Shown piece after piece: positions 46,400 to 58,899 of a stretch of 64,000 nucleotides of DNA (positions are counted from its first letter, which is position 1; every line of letters starts with the position of its first letter). Position numbers and translations under genes: made by a program. Under the pieces are notes generated by a model. It saw only the letters and a program-made list of their open reading frames with translations, made no database searches and was not told the origin of the DNA. Origin of the DNA: Seriola aureovittata (lineage: Eukaryota > Chordata > Actinopteri > Carangiformes > Carangidae); assembly GCF_021018895.1 (NCBI RefSeq), contig NC_079383.1:21873853-21937852 (forward strand). The letters run 5' to 3'.

Positions 46400-46694
46400 T
46401 TGTGTGTGTGTGCGTGTGTGTGTGTGCGTGTGTGTGTGTGTGTGAGAGTGTGTGTGTGTGAGTGTGTGAGTGTGTGTGTGAGTGTGTGTGTGCGTGCGTG
46501 TCGGCGGCAGGCAGGGCAGCTGTACACATCGATTTTTAAATGCAGAGGAGATGGCTTATGGATCGACTGTCTGAGAAGAGCTGAGCACTCATTACCTCAC
46601 TCTCCAGAGTCTGCAGCACACACACACACATACACACACACTCACACACACACACACACACTCACACTCACACACACACACACACACTCACACA
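46400..46694 (+). repeat. (GT)n array followed by (CA)n array
   Basis: GT-rich 46400-46500 with GC and GA interruptions, and CA-rich 46617-46694. They are separated by about 115 bp of complex sequence and could form an imperfect hairpin. Confidence 0.85.
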
Positions 46695-47089
46695 GCCTCT
46701 GAGGCAAGAAGCTCGATGTGAAAACGGTGTGAACGTTACAAGGATGTGACGATGAATTTATTATAAAGCTGTTAATGAGTGAGTTAGACTGTTCCACTGA
46801 CTTAACTGAGTGTGAAACTTCTGTGTGTGTGTGTGTGTGTTATCTCAGGTTAAATTGGGCTAATGAGGCAGTCTTCTCTCTGTGTCACGTTGCTAAAGTC
46901 TTCAGTGTGAAACTGAGGCATTTACTTCTGTCCTCACTGATATTCACTAAACTACGTCTGCAGCGATTATTCTACTGTGAATCTATTATTCTAATATTCT
47001 TAAATACAATTCTAATAACTCTGGTAACGTTTGTTGATTCCAGCTGCTGAAACGTGAGAACTTCCTGTTTTCTATCCCTCAGACATCAC

Positions 47090-47310
47090 AGTAAACTTTG
47101 AATGTCTTTCATTTTCGTCTGTTGGTTGGACAACAAAAAGACATTTGAGAAATTATAACTGTCATATAAGAATAAAGTTACTGCAGAAGAGAACAGAGGC
47201 ATAACTTTATTCTTCTCTGAGTTGAATGTCAGTGGATCTCCTGGTTTATTGCAGGTGCTTTTCACAGTTTTCACAGATTAATTGATAATGAAAATAATCA
47301 TCATTATTCC
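47090..47310 (-). repeat. degenerate MITE copy, reverse orientation
   Basis: It carries GTTGGTTGGACAACAAAAAG, ACATTTGAG and the terminal CAGATTAATTGATAATGAAA followed by ATAATCATC. The order matches reversed family members. Confidence 0.55.
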
Positions 47311-47464
47311 AAAAACCTCCCTAATCTTAATCCAGCAGTTCTGTAAAACTCACAGAAATCTGATTCTCTAAAGATGTGTAACATTAAAACAGAAATCAGA
47401 GTGTTTCCTCACAGTTCCAGAAAATTACGTGTTGAGTTAAAACCTTTAGGAAAATATATATATG

Positions 47465-47485
47465 AATAACACACACACACACACA

Positions 47486-47518
<33 letters not shown>

Positions 47519-47656
47519 CAGACAAACACAGCGACAGAACAACACACTCACATTCAAGTGTGCTGAGTCGATAACACACACTCATCATCACTAGTTCAGA
47601 TATGAGTGCAACACATTCACTTCACATACTGACTACACTGTTCATTGTTGAGTCAG

Positions 47657-47722
<66 letters not shown>
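47465..47722 (+). repeat. (CA)n arrays
   Basis: Two CA runs, 47469-47517 and 47660-47722. A GT run follows at 47836-47884. Confidence 0.9.
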
Positions 47723-47726
<4 letters not shown>

Positions 47727-47834
47727 TCATTGATGCCCCCAGCGAGGCAGAAAATGGTTTCCAGACACAGTGTTAGGAACATCGCTGCTCTCTGAGGAAC
47801 TGACTAACATCTGCTGCCATCTGCTGCTGCTCAG

Positions 47835-47835
<1 letters not shown>

Positions 47836-47884
<49 letters not shown>
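47836..47884 (+). repeat. (GT)n microsatellite
   Basis: About 24 GT units, inverted relative to the CA arrays just upstream. Confidence 0.95.
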
Positions 47885-47886
<2 letters not shown>

Positions 47887-48028
47887 CACAGTATCATGTT
47901 TGGGCCCAGGATGAGGTCACTTATTCGCTGTGGGAGAGACTGACACTGACCACCACTTTAATGTCTGTCTGCCTCCCTGCAGATCGTGTCGGCATCACAA
48001 GCCCTGAAAACAAGGTTGGAAGTCCGTT

Positions 48029-48279
48029 AGAGCTGCAACTATAAGTCAATTAATTGATTAGTTGATCGACAGAAAAAAAGAGCAACTATTTTAATCAGAA
48101 CAAAGAATTATTTGAGCTAATCTCTGACGTTTTATTGGCGACAAATAAACGACTTTTAGCTGAAAGCAGCGTTTTATTGAGGCTGGAATCAAAATGTTTG
48201 ACATTATCAGATTTATTTCTGATCATTGACTAATAAATACATTTACTAATTAATTAACTGACTGTTTCAGAGCAACAGT
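48029..48279 (+). repeat. degenerate MITE copy with both ends
   Basis: The start is AGAGCTGCAACTATAAGTCA, then ATTGATTAGTTGATCGACAG. The end is AATTAATTAACTGACTGTTT with CAGAGC. Length about 250 bp. Confidence 0.6.
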
Positions 48280-48945
48280 GTCCAGGTAACAGCTCCCAGG
48301 TTAAAGGTCTGACCCACAGAGAGAGTCTGCAGCTCAGTGAGGAGTGTGGATGTTCATGTCTGAGTTTTGACTTGTGAAGCTCATAAATGTCTCGTATCTT
48401 TACTGCTCCTGTTCTGTCAGGAGCGTTTGAGCCTGACTGAGTCATCTCCTCGACTCCAGCTCAAACAGCGGCTTTGTACAACAGCTGGACGAGCTGAACA
48501 TCTGGAGCGTGTTCTGGTCGACCTGAAAAAGTCCCGGAGAAAATCGTATTTTATTTCAGGAACTTAAACTTCTTCTACGTTTAACAAATGAGGCGACGCT
48601 GCTGTTTATTTGAATGTAAGATTGAGTTAAATCACATTATCAGTTCGACTGTAAACACGTGTTCTGGTTATAAAACTTTGGTCCAAGGATTTCTTTTCCT
48701 TGGCAAATGCAAAATAACTAAAACATGACATTTATATATTTTTTAGGACTTGCATGTGCAAAACAGTCGAGCATTTTATTTGTTGCAGCTCAAGACAAAA
48801 GTTCAGAAGTGTTTATATTCACAAGGTTCCTGCTCAGACTCGAAGCAACTCAACTCTCCTAAGATCCGTCACACAGACCGGACACTTAGCTTTAGCCTGT
48901 CGGCACGTGCTAGCTGCAGCAGGCTAATGTTATGGTGGTAAATAC

Positions 48946-48946
48946 T

Positions 48947-48978
<32 letters not shown>
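48946..48978 (+). repeat. (CA)n microsatellite
   Basis: About 14 CA units. Confidence 0.9.
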
Positions 48979-48980
<2 letters not shown>

Positions 48981-49049
48981 CTGCAGCTGCAAACACACAC
49001 AGTAATGAAGTCTGACACAACATGTGGATCCTCATTTCCCCTCTTCAGC

Positions 49050-49180
49050 CTATTTTCTCTGACAGATTACAAAAGGAAACTAAATTATTCATTATTCCCC
49101 GAGATAAAGGCCGTTACCACTAATGCTAAAAACGTAATGAATTTCCTTATTAGAAAAGTCATTTTTCAGGTTTCATAAAT
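49050..49180. other. candidate conserved non-coding element
   Basis: Complex AT-rich sequence packed with TAAT, ATTA and CTTATTAG cores (for example ACCACTAATGCTAAAAACGT). It is an island between arrays of simple repeats. Confidence 0.25.
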
Positions 49181-49195
49181 CATTGCACAACCTCC

Positions 49196-50424
<1,229 letters not shown>

Positions 50425-50495
50425 GAAACACAGTACAATGCAAAAGTTTGAAGTACTAAAACTAAAGTGAGGATCGTGTAATAGGCCACAAGATC

Positions 50496-50497
<2 letters not shown>

Positions 50498-50541
<44 letters not shown>
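50498..50541 (+). repeat. (TTA)n microsatellite
   Basis: About 14 TTA units. Confidence 0.9.
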
Positions 50542-51184
50542 TAACAGTGGTTTCTCTTTATACTGAGTTTCCCTCCGGAGCTGGTGGAGACCAAACACAG
50601 AGCTAAAAGAGAGGGAAGACTCAGTGGTTAAACAGTGAATGTATTGCAGGTTAAATGAAGTCAGTAAATCCTCACGTTTTATAAACCTGTAAACAACAAA
50701 TCTCTGGTAAAATTATCAGAAGCATCAGTGTTTATATTTCTCATCCGTTCATTCGACACTGAACCAACTCATTGCTTTAGTTTAGTGTTTCTCAGTGAGA
50801 GGTTTATTGACTCACATTCATTTTCAGTTTAAATTGGAAACAACAGGTGACCTCAGTGATGTTTTGATAATAATAATTACAATACATTTTATTAATAGGC
50901 GCCCGTCAAGGCGCTCGAAGACGCCTTACAACACACAGTAAAAAATAAAATACAAAATAAATTAGAATAAATATAAAAATGCATGAAAGTAATGTGATGA
51001 AACTGTTGGAGTCGAACAGGCAGGTTTTTTTAATTCAGAGCTGTTTCCTCCAAAACAAACCTGCAGGAAAACTTTGACTGTGAAGGAGAAACAGTTTGTT
51101 CAGAGAGTCAAAACAAGTTCATCCACTTTAAAGTTGTGAAAGAGAGAGAGAGTCGACTCTTCTGTAACGTGAGGATTTGCTGTT

Positions 51185-51270
51185 TTGTTTTATTGTAAAC
51201 TGAATATCTTTGGTTTCAGAGACTGAAAGATTCATCATCAATAATAAAACAACTGTTAGTTGCAGCCGTA
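51185..51270 (-). repeat. MITE fragment, reverse orientation
   Basis: GTAAACTGAATATCTTTGG leads to the terminus ACTGTTAGTTGCAGCCGTAG. Confidence 0.6.
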
Positions 51271-51329
51271 GAAAGACGCACAGTGTTTGAAATAAAGAAG
51301 TAAATTAAGGATGTATATTATAATATATA

Positions 51330-51331
51330 TA

Positions 51332-51366
<35 letters not shown>
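51330..51366. repeat. (AT)n microsatellite
   Basis: ATATAT run of about 30 bp; self-complementary. Confidence 0.85.
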
Positions 51367-51370
<4 letters not shown>

Positions 51371-51688
51371 CACAGCTTTTACTCCCTGAAACCTCCTCCT
51401 CTTGTTCTTTTTTCTTTTCCTCAGCAAATTAGTTGAAATAAAAATAGGAACACAGACTGATTAGTTTGTGATTTGCCCGGTTTATTTTGAAAATCAGCAT
51501 CCTGTTGTTGCTGTTGTTGTGGGTTTGACGGGGGAGTGAAGAAGAACATGCAGTGGTGGTAGAAAGTGTCTGAACTAGGGTTTAAAATCACTGATCTCTG
51601 GTTTAAGACTCGTAGCTTAAGCTTAAACTGTCGACTTAACGGCTCAGATCTAAAGAAGACATACAAACAGTAAAGACACAGACCATCA

Positions 51689-51717
51689 GGGAGGAGGAGG
51701 AGGAGGAAGAGGAGGAG

Positions 51718-51752
<35 letters not shown>

Positions 51753-51753
51753 G

Positions 51754-51788
<35 letters not shown>

Positions 51789-51811
51789 GGAGGAGGAGGA
51801 AGAGGAGGAGG
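51689..51811 (+). repeat. (GGA)n-rich purine tract
   Basis: About 120 bp of GGA and GAA trinucleotides, all purine. The complementary pyrimidine motif (TCC)n occurs at 51929-51990, so the two could pair in a transcript or form triplex DNA. The serine run on the minus strand is not a gene. Confidence 0.9.
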
Positions 51812-51928
51812 GGGGAGTGATGGGGAGTTCCCGTATATGTTCACTGAGAGGAAGAAGAAAAACGTCCGACTGACCAGAGCTGGAATTTGACACAGAGACT
51901 CAAAACCAACGTCTACTCTCGTTTCCGT

Positions 51929-51990
51929 CCCTCCTCCTCCTCCTCCTCTTCATCCTCCTCCTCCTCCTCCTCTTCATCCTCTTCATCTCT
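51929..51990 (+). repeat. (TCC)n-rich pyrimidine tract
   Basis: Imperfect TCC/TTC repeats, continuing as general pyrimidine-rich sequence to about 52273. Confidence 0.85.
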
Positions 51991-52498
51991 GTCTCCTGTG
52001 GAATTTCATGTCAGACACGCCCTGGTCTTGACCCTCGTCTCATGAGCTGCACTCGGACTTTCACGTCCTTTTATTCACCGTCCCTCGTTTATCATGGACT
52101 TTCCTTTCCTTTCCTTTTTCCCCTCCCTGTCCACTCCTTTTTTCCTATCAATTATTTCCGTTCTTTTCCTGTTCGCTCCCCTTTTTTCCTTTCCCCCTTT
52201 CCTCTGGTTTCTTTTCATTTCCTTCCTTCTTCCCTCATTTCCTTCCCTCCTCTCCTCTCCTCTCCTCTCCTCTGGGATCTGCAGATATTATTGGTTGAGT
52301 TGTTCCTCTGTCTCTTGCTGACTGTGTCGTGTCTGGCACATCTTACAAACGTGTTGTGTTGATTAGACAAATGATGCATTAACTGACCTGTGGGAAATCA
52401 CACTGTCGTCGCTCCTGGAGTCTTAACTCAGTTATTATAAGAAACTTTTCACAAACACAAACAAAGAAGAAGTTGATGATTTAAAGTTTGTCATGTCC

Positions 52499-52499
<1 letters not shown>

Positions 52500-52551
<52 letters not shown>

Positions 52552-52673
52552 TGTGTGTGGGGCTGGCGGGGGGCCTCCCAGGACAGATGTGTACCTTCCT
52601 GTGCAGATGTTGTTGCCAGGGAAACAATGACAGGACATGCTTTAATCGCCACGATGAACAGCTGGAGGGCCTT

Positions 52674-52745
<72 letters not shown>

Positions 52746-52866
52746 TCCCTCGGCGCTGTGTGTTGTAACGAGTTCGTCAGTTAATCAGTCTGAGCAGCAC
52801 TGTGACAGGAGAGGAGCGCGATGAAGACTCTTTTATTCCACGTTAGGAACAGGCAATTCCAGGTAC

Positions 52867-52920
<54 letters not shown>

Positions 52921-53041
52921 GACTGTTAATACAGATTGTTTTTTGTTGGTTGTCTGTGTTTGTTTCATTCGTCGTGATTCACACAGACTCGTTGGCATCC
53001 TGATAGACTCAGTCTGTTTATATTGTTTTGTAGTGTGTGTG

Positions 53042-53074
<33 letters not shown>

Positions 53075-53075
53075 C
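52500..53075 (+). repeat. cluster of dinucleotide arrays
   Basis: GT arrays at 52500-52558 and 52675-52743, a CA array at 52866-52917 and a GT array at 53033-53073. Confidence 0.9.
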
Positions 53076-53221
53076 GTGTGTTCAGGTCTAGCAGAGTGTT
53101 GTGAGCAGACATGGCACTTTGCTTTGGCAACAGAGCAAAGAAAATCTTGTTTAACCCTCTGAACCTTCAGCTGTTTCTGCTGCTGTCACTTTAGTGTAAA
53201 GCAGGTGATTCAGAAACAACG

Positions 53222-53275
53222 TTAGCTTAACATTAGCTTAACATTAGCTTAACATTAGCTTAACATTAGCTTACA
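53222..53275 (+). repeat. 11-bp tandem repeat
   Basis: CATTAGCTTAA repeated four to five times almost without change. Confidence 0.9.
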
Positions 53276-53317
53276 TCTACCTGCTGCTGTAGAAAATAAA
53301 GTTCAAGGTTGGTAAAT

Positions 53318-53385
53318 GTCCCTGATCCTGATCCTGATCCTGACCCTGACCCTGATCCTGATCCTGATCCTGATCCTGATCCTGT
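53318..53385 (+). repeat. (CCTGAT)n hexamer repeat
   Basis: About eleven CCTGAT/CCTGAC units. Confidence 0.9.
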
Positions 53386-54640
53386 TACTAGATGACTGAA
53401 GTTTACTCGACCAACAGAAAATTATATATAAATGCACCAATTATGCACCAATCAAATGAATCAGTAACTAACTCATTAATTGCTTTGAGTAATTTGTTCG
53501 GAAAGAAATTCCAAACTTGCAGGTCCAGCTCCCCGATGTGATATTTATTGATTGTGTGATTGTAAAACTAATATCACAACATGACATGAAGAAGTCTCCG
53601 TGGGCTTCAACAACAAATTGAACATTTCTCATCTTTCACTTTTGAGCTGGTTTTCTTCCTCTTTAATGAGAATAAATGAACTGTGATGAATAAACAAACT
53701 ATTTGAATAAATCAGCTTCGGTTCTCAGGGTCACAATTTTCTGACAAATGAAAAGAACAAACAATAAAGAGATGAATTGATTTTGAGTTGGTATTTACGG
53801 GCAGGATGACGGTCCTGACACGGAGACGCTGCCTACAGGGCGTTTAAGCACTGATGTTTTATTTGGTGTGAATTCAGTCATTGTCCTGGTTGTGGAGGAG
53901 TTTTCATTTCAGATGAGGTGTAGCGCTGTTGACCTTTAACACCCGCCCACGTTGTGAGGCTGCTCCGCCTAAATATAAACAAAGGGAGAGTCAGGACCTG
54001 AGGTTTGAAGTGTGTGTGTGTGTGTGTGATGCTGGACTCACACACTGATTTGAAAGTGGGAGGGACAGTGTTTCTTTAAGGTTTTAATCAGCATCATTTC
54101 TTTTATTTACATCAGTCCACGAAGGTCCCGCACAGTGTTACTCGTGTTCAGGGTCGCGGTTCAGGCTTTTTCCCAGTTTCTATTTGGAAAGAAACAGGAT
54201 TTGAGTGGCTGCCATCAGGGCTCCCATGATGCTTTGGGTGATGTAAACAGAAAGCTGCCGCGGTGCCAGCGAGACAGCTGGAGGCTACACCTGAGCCTCG
54301 TGTTATTTAACTGTTTAAAGTTCAGTAAATGCAGCACGAGCCGTCAGGCTGCGTTAGTCACCTGCATCACCTCTGATACAGGTGATACTGTCATGAGCTG
54401 GATGAGCCGTCGGCGTCTCCAGGATCGTGTGGGTTTGGATTCGACTTGTGACTCTGAGGAGCGGTGAAGTGATGTCAGCCTCCGAGACGATTTAAAACGC
54501 GTTGTAACGACAGAGTGTGATCACTCATTAATTTCCCCCGCGGAGCGGCGACGGCTGACGAGCGAGGTGTAATTAAGAGGCTCCCTCACCCTGATCAGAG
54601 AGGCTCGATTGGCAGCAGATGAAGAGCTTTGATTTCCTCT
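53386..54640 (+). other. rps6ka3: rps6ka3 intron 2, mixed unique sequence
   Basis: Contains decayed repeat fragments near 53460-53790. A complex GC-moderate island lies at 54120-54640, including GGTGTAATTAAGAGGCTCCC near 54566, which could be conserved. A 110-residue open frame at 54135-54467 resembles no family and has no splice or start support. Confidence 0.4.
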
Positions 54641-54642
54641 AA

Positions 54643-54648
54643 TGAGAG

Positions 54649-54683
<35 letters not shown>
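54643..54683 (+). repeat. (GA)n microsatellite
   Basis: About 18 GA units with one slip. A GT array follows at 54808-54836. Confidence 0.9.
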
Positions 54684-54804
54684 GTGGGGGAGGAGAGAGG
54701 AAGGCAGAGCGAGGTAGAGAATGAGAGGAAGTTGGAGAGAGAGAGAGAGGAAGGGCTGGAATGGGTACACAGACAGTGGCTGTACTGTCCAACAGATCAC
54801 AGGG

Positions 54805-54838
<34 letters not shown>

Positions 54839-55004
54839 TATGGACAGATTACCATGGTAACCTGGTTGGCATGGCGACAAAGTTTTTCCCAACTCAGAGC
54901 CGTCCCCCACCTCATCTCATCTCATCTGTTAATTGATGTCTCTCGCCCTCTGACTCTTTCTGCCTGACACTGAAGTTTCCCTGAGCTGCTGCTCGATGAA
55001 CTCA

Positions 55005-55215
55005 ATCAATCCTTCAGATTAATTAGTGATGATAATAATCATTAGTTCCACCCATAATACATTTTGATAACTGATCAATTATTTTTGTTACTTTTTTTGC
55101 TGGTTTTGCTTCAATGATAATTAATTAAATTGGGAATTTTCCACAATTTGCTGACAATTTACACAGTAAACTGATTAATTGATTTTGAAAATGATTTGTA
55201 TTTACAGGCACTAAT
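55005..55215 (-). repeat. degenerate MITE-like copy
   Basis: ATTAATTAGTGATGATAATA at one end and ACTGATTAATTGATTTTGAA at the other, with AT-rich filling. It resembles the family in reverse orientation. Confidence 0.4.
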
Positions 55216-55478
55216 GATAAACACGCTCTTTGATCTTTGAATCCAGTCATTGTCCTGATTGTGGAGGGAGTTTTTTTAATTATTTAATTATTGTCATTTT
55301 TTTAAGGAAGAAAATGAAGAAGAAAGGAAGAAAAAATCTCTGAAATTTGAATATTTGCTGGTTTTTCTGTTTCTCTTCACTGCAGTTATTATGAATATTA
55401 AGTGTTGGTTGATAGATGGAGGTAAAACAGCTGCTGGATGGAAATGCACTCAGAGTTTCACCACAGTTTCCTGAACGC

Positions 55479-55515
55479 CCCCCCCCCACCCCCACCCCCC
55501 CCCCCCCCCCCACCC
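55479..55515 (+). repeat. poly-C-rich tract
   Basis: Runs of C broken by single A. Confidence 0.9.
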
Positions 55516-55566
55516 CCACCACTGTGACTTCAGTGTTTACTCATCATAGAAACACAACACGGACTG

Positions 55567-55610
55567 TTGCATTACATTGTGCAGGTGTACCTAATAAAGT
55601 GGACAGTGAG
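55567..55610 (+). repeat. terminus of a dispersed repeat, copy 2
   Basis: Partner of 42412-42455. Confidence 0.55.
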
Positions 55611-55768
55611 TTTGTGCGCTGATACTGCAGCGACCATCCAACATTGTTTATAAGAGAATATATTTTACCTCTTCCCCTCAGTCCAGTTCCCTCCCTCTGT
55701 TTCTGGGTAGATCAGTTTACAGCAGAGCGAAGGAGAGGACACACACTCCTTCATCTGCTGCTACAGAG

Positions 55769-55773
<5 letters not shown>

Positions 55774-55824
<51 letters not shown>
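55774..55824 (+). repeat. (GT)n microsatellite
   Basis: About 25 GT units. Confidence 0.95.
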
Positions 55825-55828
<4 letters not shown>

Positions 55829-56315
55829 ACTGATTGAGGATCTTGTCTTGCCAGCTCCTGAATTAATGATGACGCCCCCCCCTCCCTCCCTGCTCCTCCT
55901 CATCTATACTTAATGCTCTCTCTCTCTCTCTGTACTATAAAGTTCGGCCTCCGCTGCAAATCACATCCTTTCATCACTGACCCTCCTTCATCTTCTGTCT
56001 GCCACATCTTTATTTTCTCTCTCTCTTTTCCCTCTCTCAGCTTCAATCTGTCTGTCACTCTCTCTCTCTCCGCCCTCCACACCCCTTTAAAACCAACACA
56101 AATCCTTAAATGATATTGATTATACATGTGTAAGTGTTTGGTAAGTTTCCAGTTCAGTCAGAATGAGACGATAAAGAGAAAACTAAAAACCGGCTTCATG
56201 TCGTATTTGTAGAGTTGTACAAGCAGCGGGTGATTTGACGAGAGACGACGTACATGAGGAAACTGTCTGAGGTTTTTGCCGTGTCAGCGTGTTCACACCG
56301 AGATCAGCTGTCAAT

Positions 56316-56319
<4 letters not shown>

Positions 56320-56394
<75 letters not shown>

Positions 56395-56404
56395 GTGTGT
56401 GTGT
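56320..56404 (+). repeat. (GT)n microsatellite
   Basis: About 40 GT units with one TTAT interruption near 56391. Confidence 0.95.
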
Positions 56405-56759
56405 GCGCACTTGTTCTACAGCTCTCTCCATTTAATATGGATTTACATACGTTATATAACCTGCCTGAAACTGGACCAGTATAAATCTGGGACTACAATA
56501 ATTAATTAATTCATTTTTAATTTGAATTTTATGAAAGATTTTAACAATAAATGAAAGAAAATATGAAGAAAAGAAAATTCAGTATTGAGTTAATAGAAAG
56601 CTGAATCTGTATTTAAACCTGAGAGCCTCCATCCTAATGCAGAAAAAGAAAAAGGCAACCAATGCACGTTTCCATCCACTGCTGTTATGAGAATATTAGG
56701 GGTGACATTAAATCCACCACAGAAGAAGAGGGCGCAACAAGATGAATTAAAGTAGAAAC

Positions 56760-57185
56760 ATCAACCTCCGAGGCTCAAATCACTGAAGAACCAGAAGCTG
56801 CAGTTCCTCTAACGGCCACTAGAGTCTGGCTCCAACAGTGAGTCCGTCCCCATAGACTCCCATGTTAAAGTGTCCAACTTTACAGCAGAAATCAACATGT
56901 TTACAGCCTGGTACAAAAACTGTTTTGGTCTCTAGAGCTGATTTCACCTGTTGATATAACTCACCTGTTTACATTTTATTAAGGACTGAAGTTATGGAGA
57001 ATTGGGGGCGTGGCCTCTTTGAGTGACAGGTGGGTGGCAAAATGGTGTCAGTGTCTCAGCTCAACACACGCCCCTCCTCTTTGACCATTTTTGGATTAGC
57101 TGGGAGTTAGTGGGCGGAGTCAGACACTGCCAGAATGGCGATGGTAGAGCAGCTCACGACGTCCATCTTTATTTACAGTCTGTGG
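56760..57185 (+). repeat. teleost dispersed repeat of unknown class
   Basis: The order ACGGCCACTAGAGTCTGGCT, CCCCATAGACTCCCATGTTA, CAACTTTACAGCAGAAATCA, ACAGCCTGGTACAAAAACTG, GGGGGCGTGGCC and the end CATCTTTATTTACAGTCTGT is one I recognise from many fish genomes. Class and ends are uncertain. It has no coding capacity. Confidence 0.6.
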
Positions 57186-57568
57186 ACGATTCACACAGAT
57201 CTGACGCTTCCTGTTCGTCATGTTTTATCCACTGAGCGTGTTTCCATTGCACCTGGTCACATTCTGCTTTTTGCTTTTCAATCTCAGCCAAGTGTCAAAA
57301 CTTCTTTTTTTTTGAGATACACTGATATTTCCTTAAATTACAAATGGAAACCCACCTAGTGTCAGTTCGCAGACAGTGTCGTAACAAAATCAGATCACAC
57401 AAACCTGCAGCGACACATTTGATCTGAAGATGGAAATGTCGGAGCGACACAGAGGAGCCTTGAACTTTGTTGGGGACGTGTCTCCATGTTTAAAATACTC
57501 ATATAATAATATGTCAGCGCTGAAGCGTCTGTCTGATCTGGGACAGGTGACTGTTCGCCCCGTGCCTG

Positions 57569-57836
57569 TGTGTGTGTGTGTGTGTGTGTCTTTGTGTGTG
57601 TGTGTGTGTGTTATCTGAGCCTTGGGCAAGGCCAGCGGAAATGCACTTTATGCCTCTAACCTGACAAATCCCAAGTGTGTGAGTGTGTGTGTGTGTGTGT
57701 GTGGTGTGTGTGTGTGTGTGTGTGTGTGTCCATCCGGCCTGTTAATTTGATTGCGTAACAGGCTTAGGGGGCACAGATTGTCTGGAATGGAATCCCGCTC
57801 ACTCAATCCGTGATCGCTGCTGCCATGGAGAAGCTT

Positions 57837-57893
<57 letters not shown>
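57569..57893 (+). repeat. (GT)n, (GT)n and (CA)n arrays around a unique island
   Basis: GT arrays at 57569-57612 and 57677-57730 and a CA array at 57840-57893. The island 57731-57839 between the last two is listed separately. Confidence 0.9.
57731..57839. other. candidate conserved non-coding element
   Basis: A 109-bp complex island bounded by a GT array and a CA array. It contains CTGTTAATTTGATTGCGTAA and a TEAD-like TGGAATGG. It is not repeat-derived as far as I can tell. Confidence 0.3.
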
Positions 57894-57895
<2 letters not shown>

Positions 57896-57904
57896 ATATA
57901 TACA

Positions 57905-58620
57905 TTGACATTTGAAGCGTTTAGTTGATGCTCTCACTCACAGACTCAGTCTGAGAGCTGCAGTGGAAAAAGATTTTTTAAAACTTTATTATTATTGAGT
58001 TTTAGATTTTGTTGATGAAAACAAAGGAAATGTTTAGACAAGACTCACAATTTCATGAAGATAAACAATATATAATAAAATAGGGAAATAAGAATAGACA
58101 AAACACAAATAACAGTAAAAGAAAAGAAGAAAAAAAGGATAATACAATAATAAATATAGTGAGTTTATTTACACATTTTCTTTTTTAACTCTAGTTTGAT
58201 ATTATACTTTTTTTGCAGCTGTCATGTCCAACCCAAAAAACAGATGTTCTTACAGAATTGAATTTAAGATGAGAATACGATGGACGTGACAAAGGAATTT
58301 TCATATTTAATGTTTTTAATTTAAGTTAATTTAAGTGTATTCTCTCTGCACAGGGACCGGGGTCTGAGTCCGTCACAGTTCAGGGAAACATCATTATTAA
58401 AGTGACTAATCCTCTCTGGTGTTTGATAGATTCTGTGAATGATTTTAAAATGACGCAGGGTTTAATTTTCTAATTACAAACTCTTTCCTGTCTCTCAGTT
58501 TTCTTTAATCAAAGAGGCGTCAGTGTGTTAGTGCGCTGCAGGTGACTGACGCAGGAACATCATTCACATCATTAATGATAATCACCTGGAGTTTTAGGCA
58601 ATCAGCTGTTTCAGGGTCAT
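57905..58620 (+). other. rps6ka3: rps6ka3 intron 2, AT-rich
   Basis: AT-rich sequence without a recognisable gene. CATTTGAAGCGTTTAGTTGA near 57908 resembles a fish SINE tail. Confidence 0.4.
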
Positions 58621-58628
58621 GGTGAAAA

Positions 58629-58643
58629 CACACACACACACAC

Positions 58644-58683
<40 letters not shown>

Positions 58684-58812
58684 GGATAAAAATACATCAG
58701 AACAATCTGTCGTTATTAACCAAAGTCCCACTTGCATCTATTTTTATTAGCAGAGTTAATAAGGGATGCTGGAAATGTGGCGTCACTTTTCACTCACTTC
58801 CCCTCTCTCTGT

Positions 58813-58872
<60 letters not shown>
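58629..58872 (+). repeat. (CA)n arrays
   Basis: CA arrays at 58629-58680 and 58815-58872. The 130 bp between them are complex and include a MEF2-like CTATTTTTATTAG near 58738. Confidence 0.9.
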
Positions 58873-58877
<5 letters not shown>

Positions 58878-58899
58878 ACACTTGCCATCCATTATTGCA

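Noticed and set aside
47983..48015. Possible rps6ka3 exon after CTCCCTGCAG
   Set aside because: The donor (AAG/GTTGGA) is weak, and no frame matches the conserved RSK segment expected next.
54135..54467. 110-codon frame in intron 2
   Set aside because: No recognisable domain and no splice or promoter support; probably a chance frame in GC-moderate sequence.
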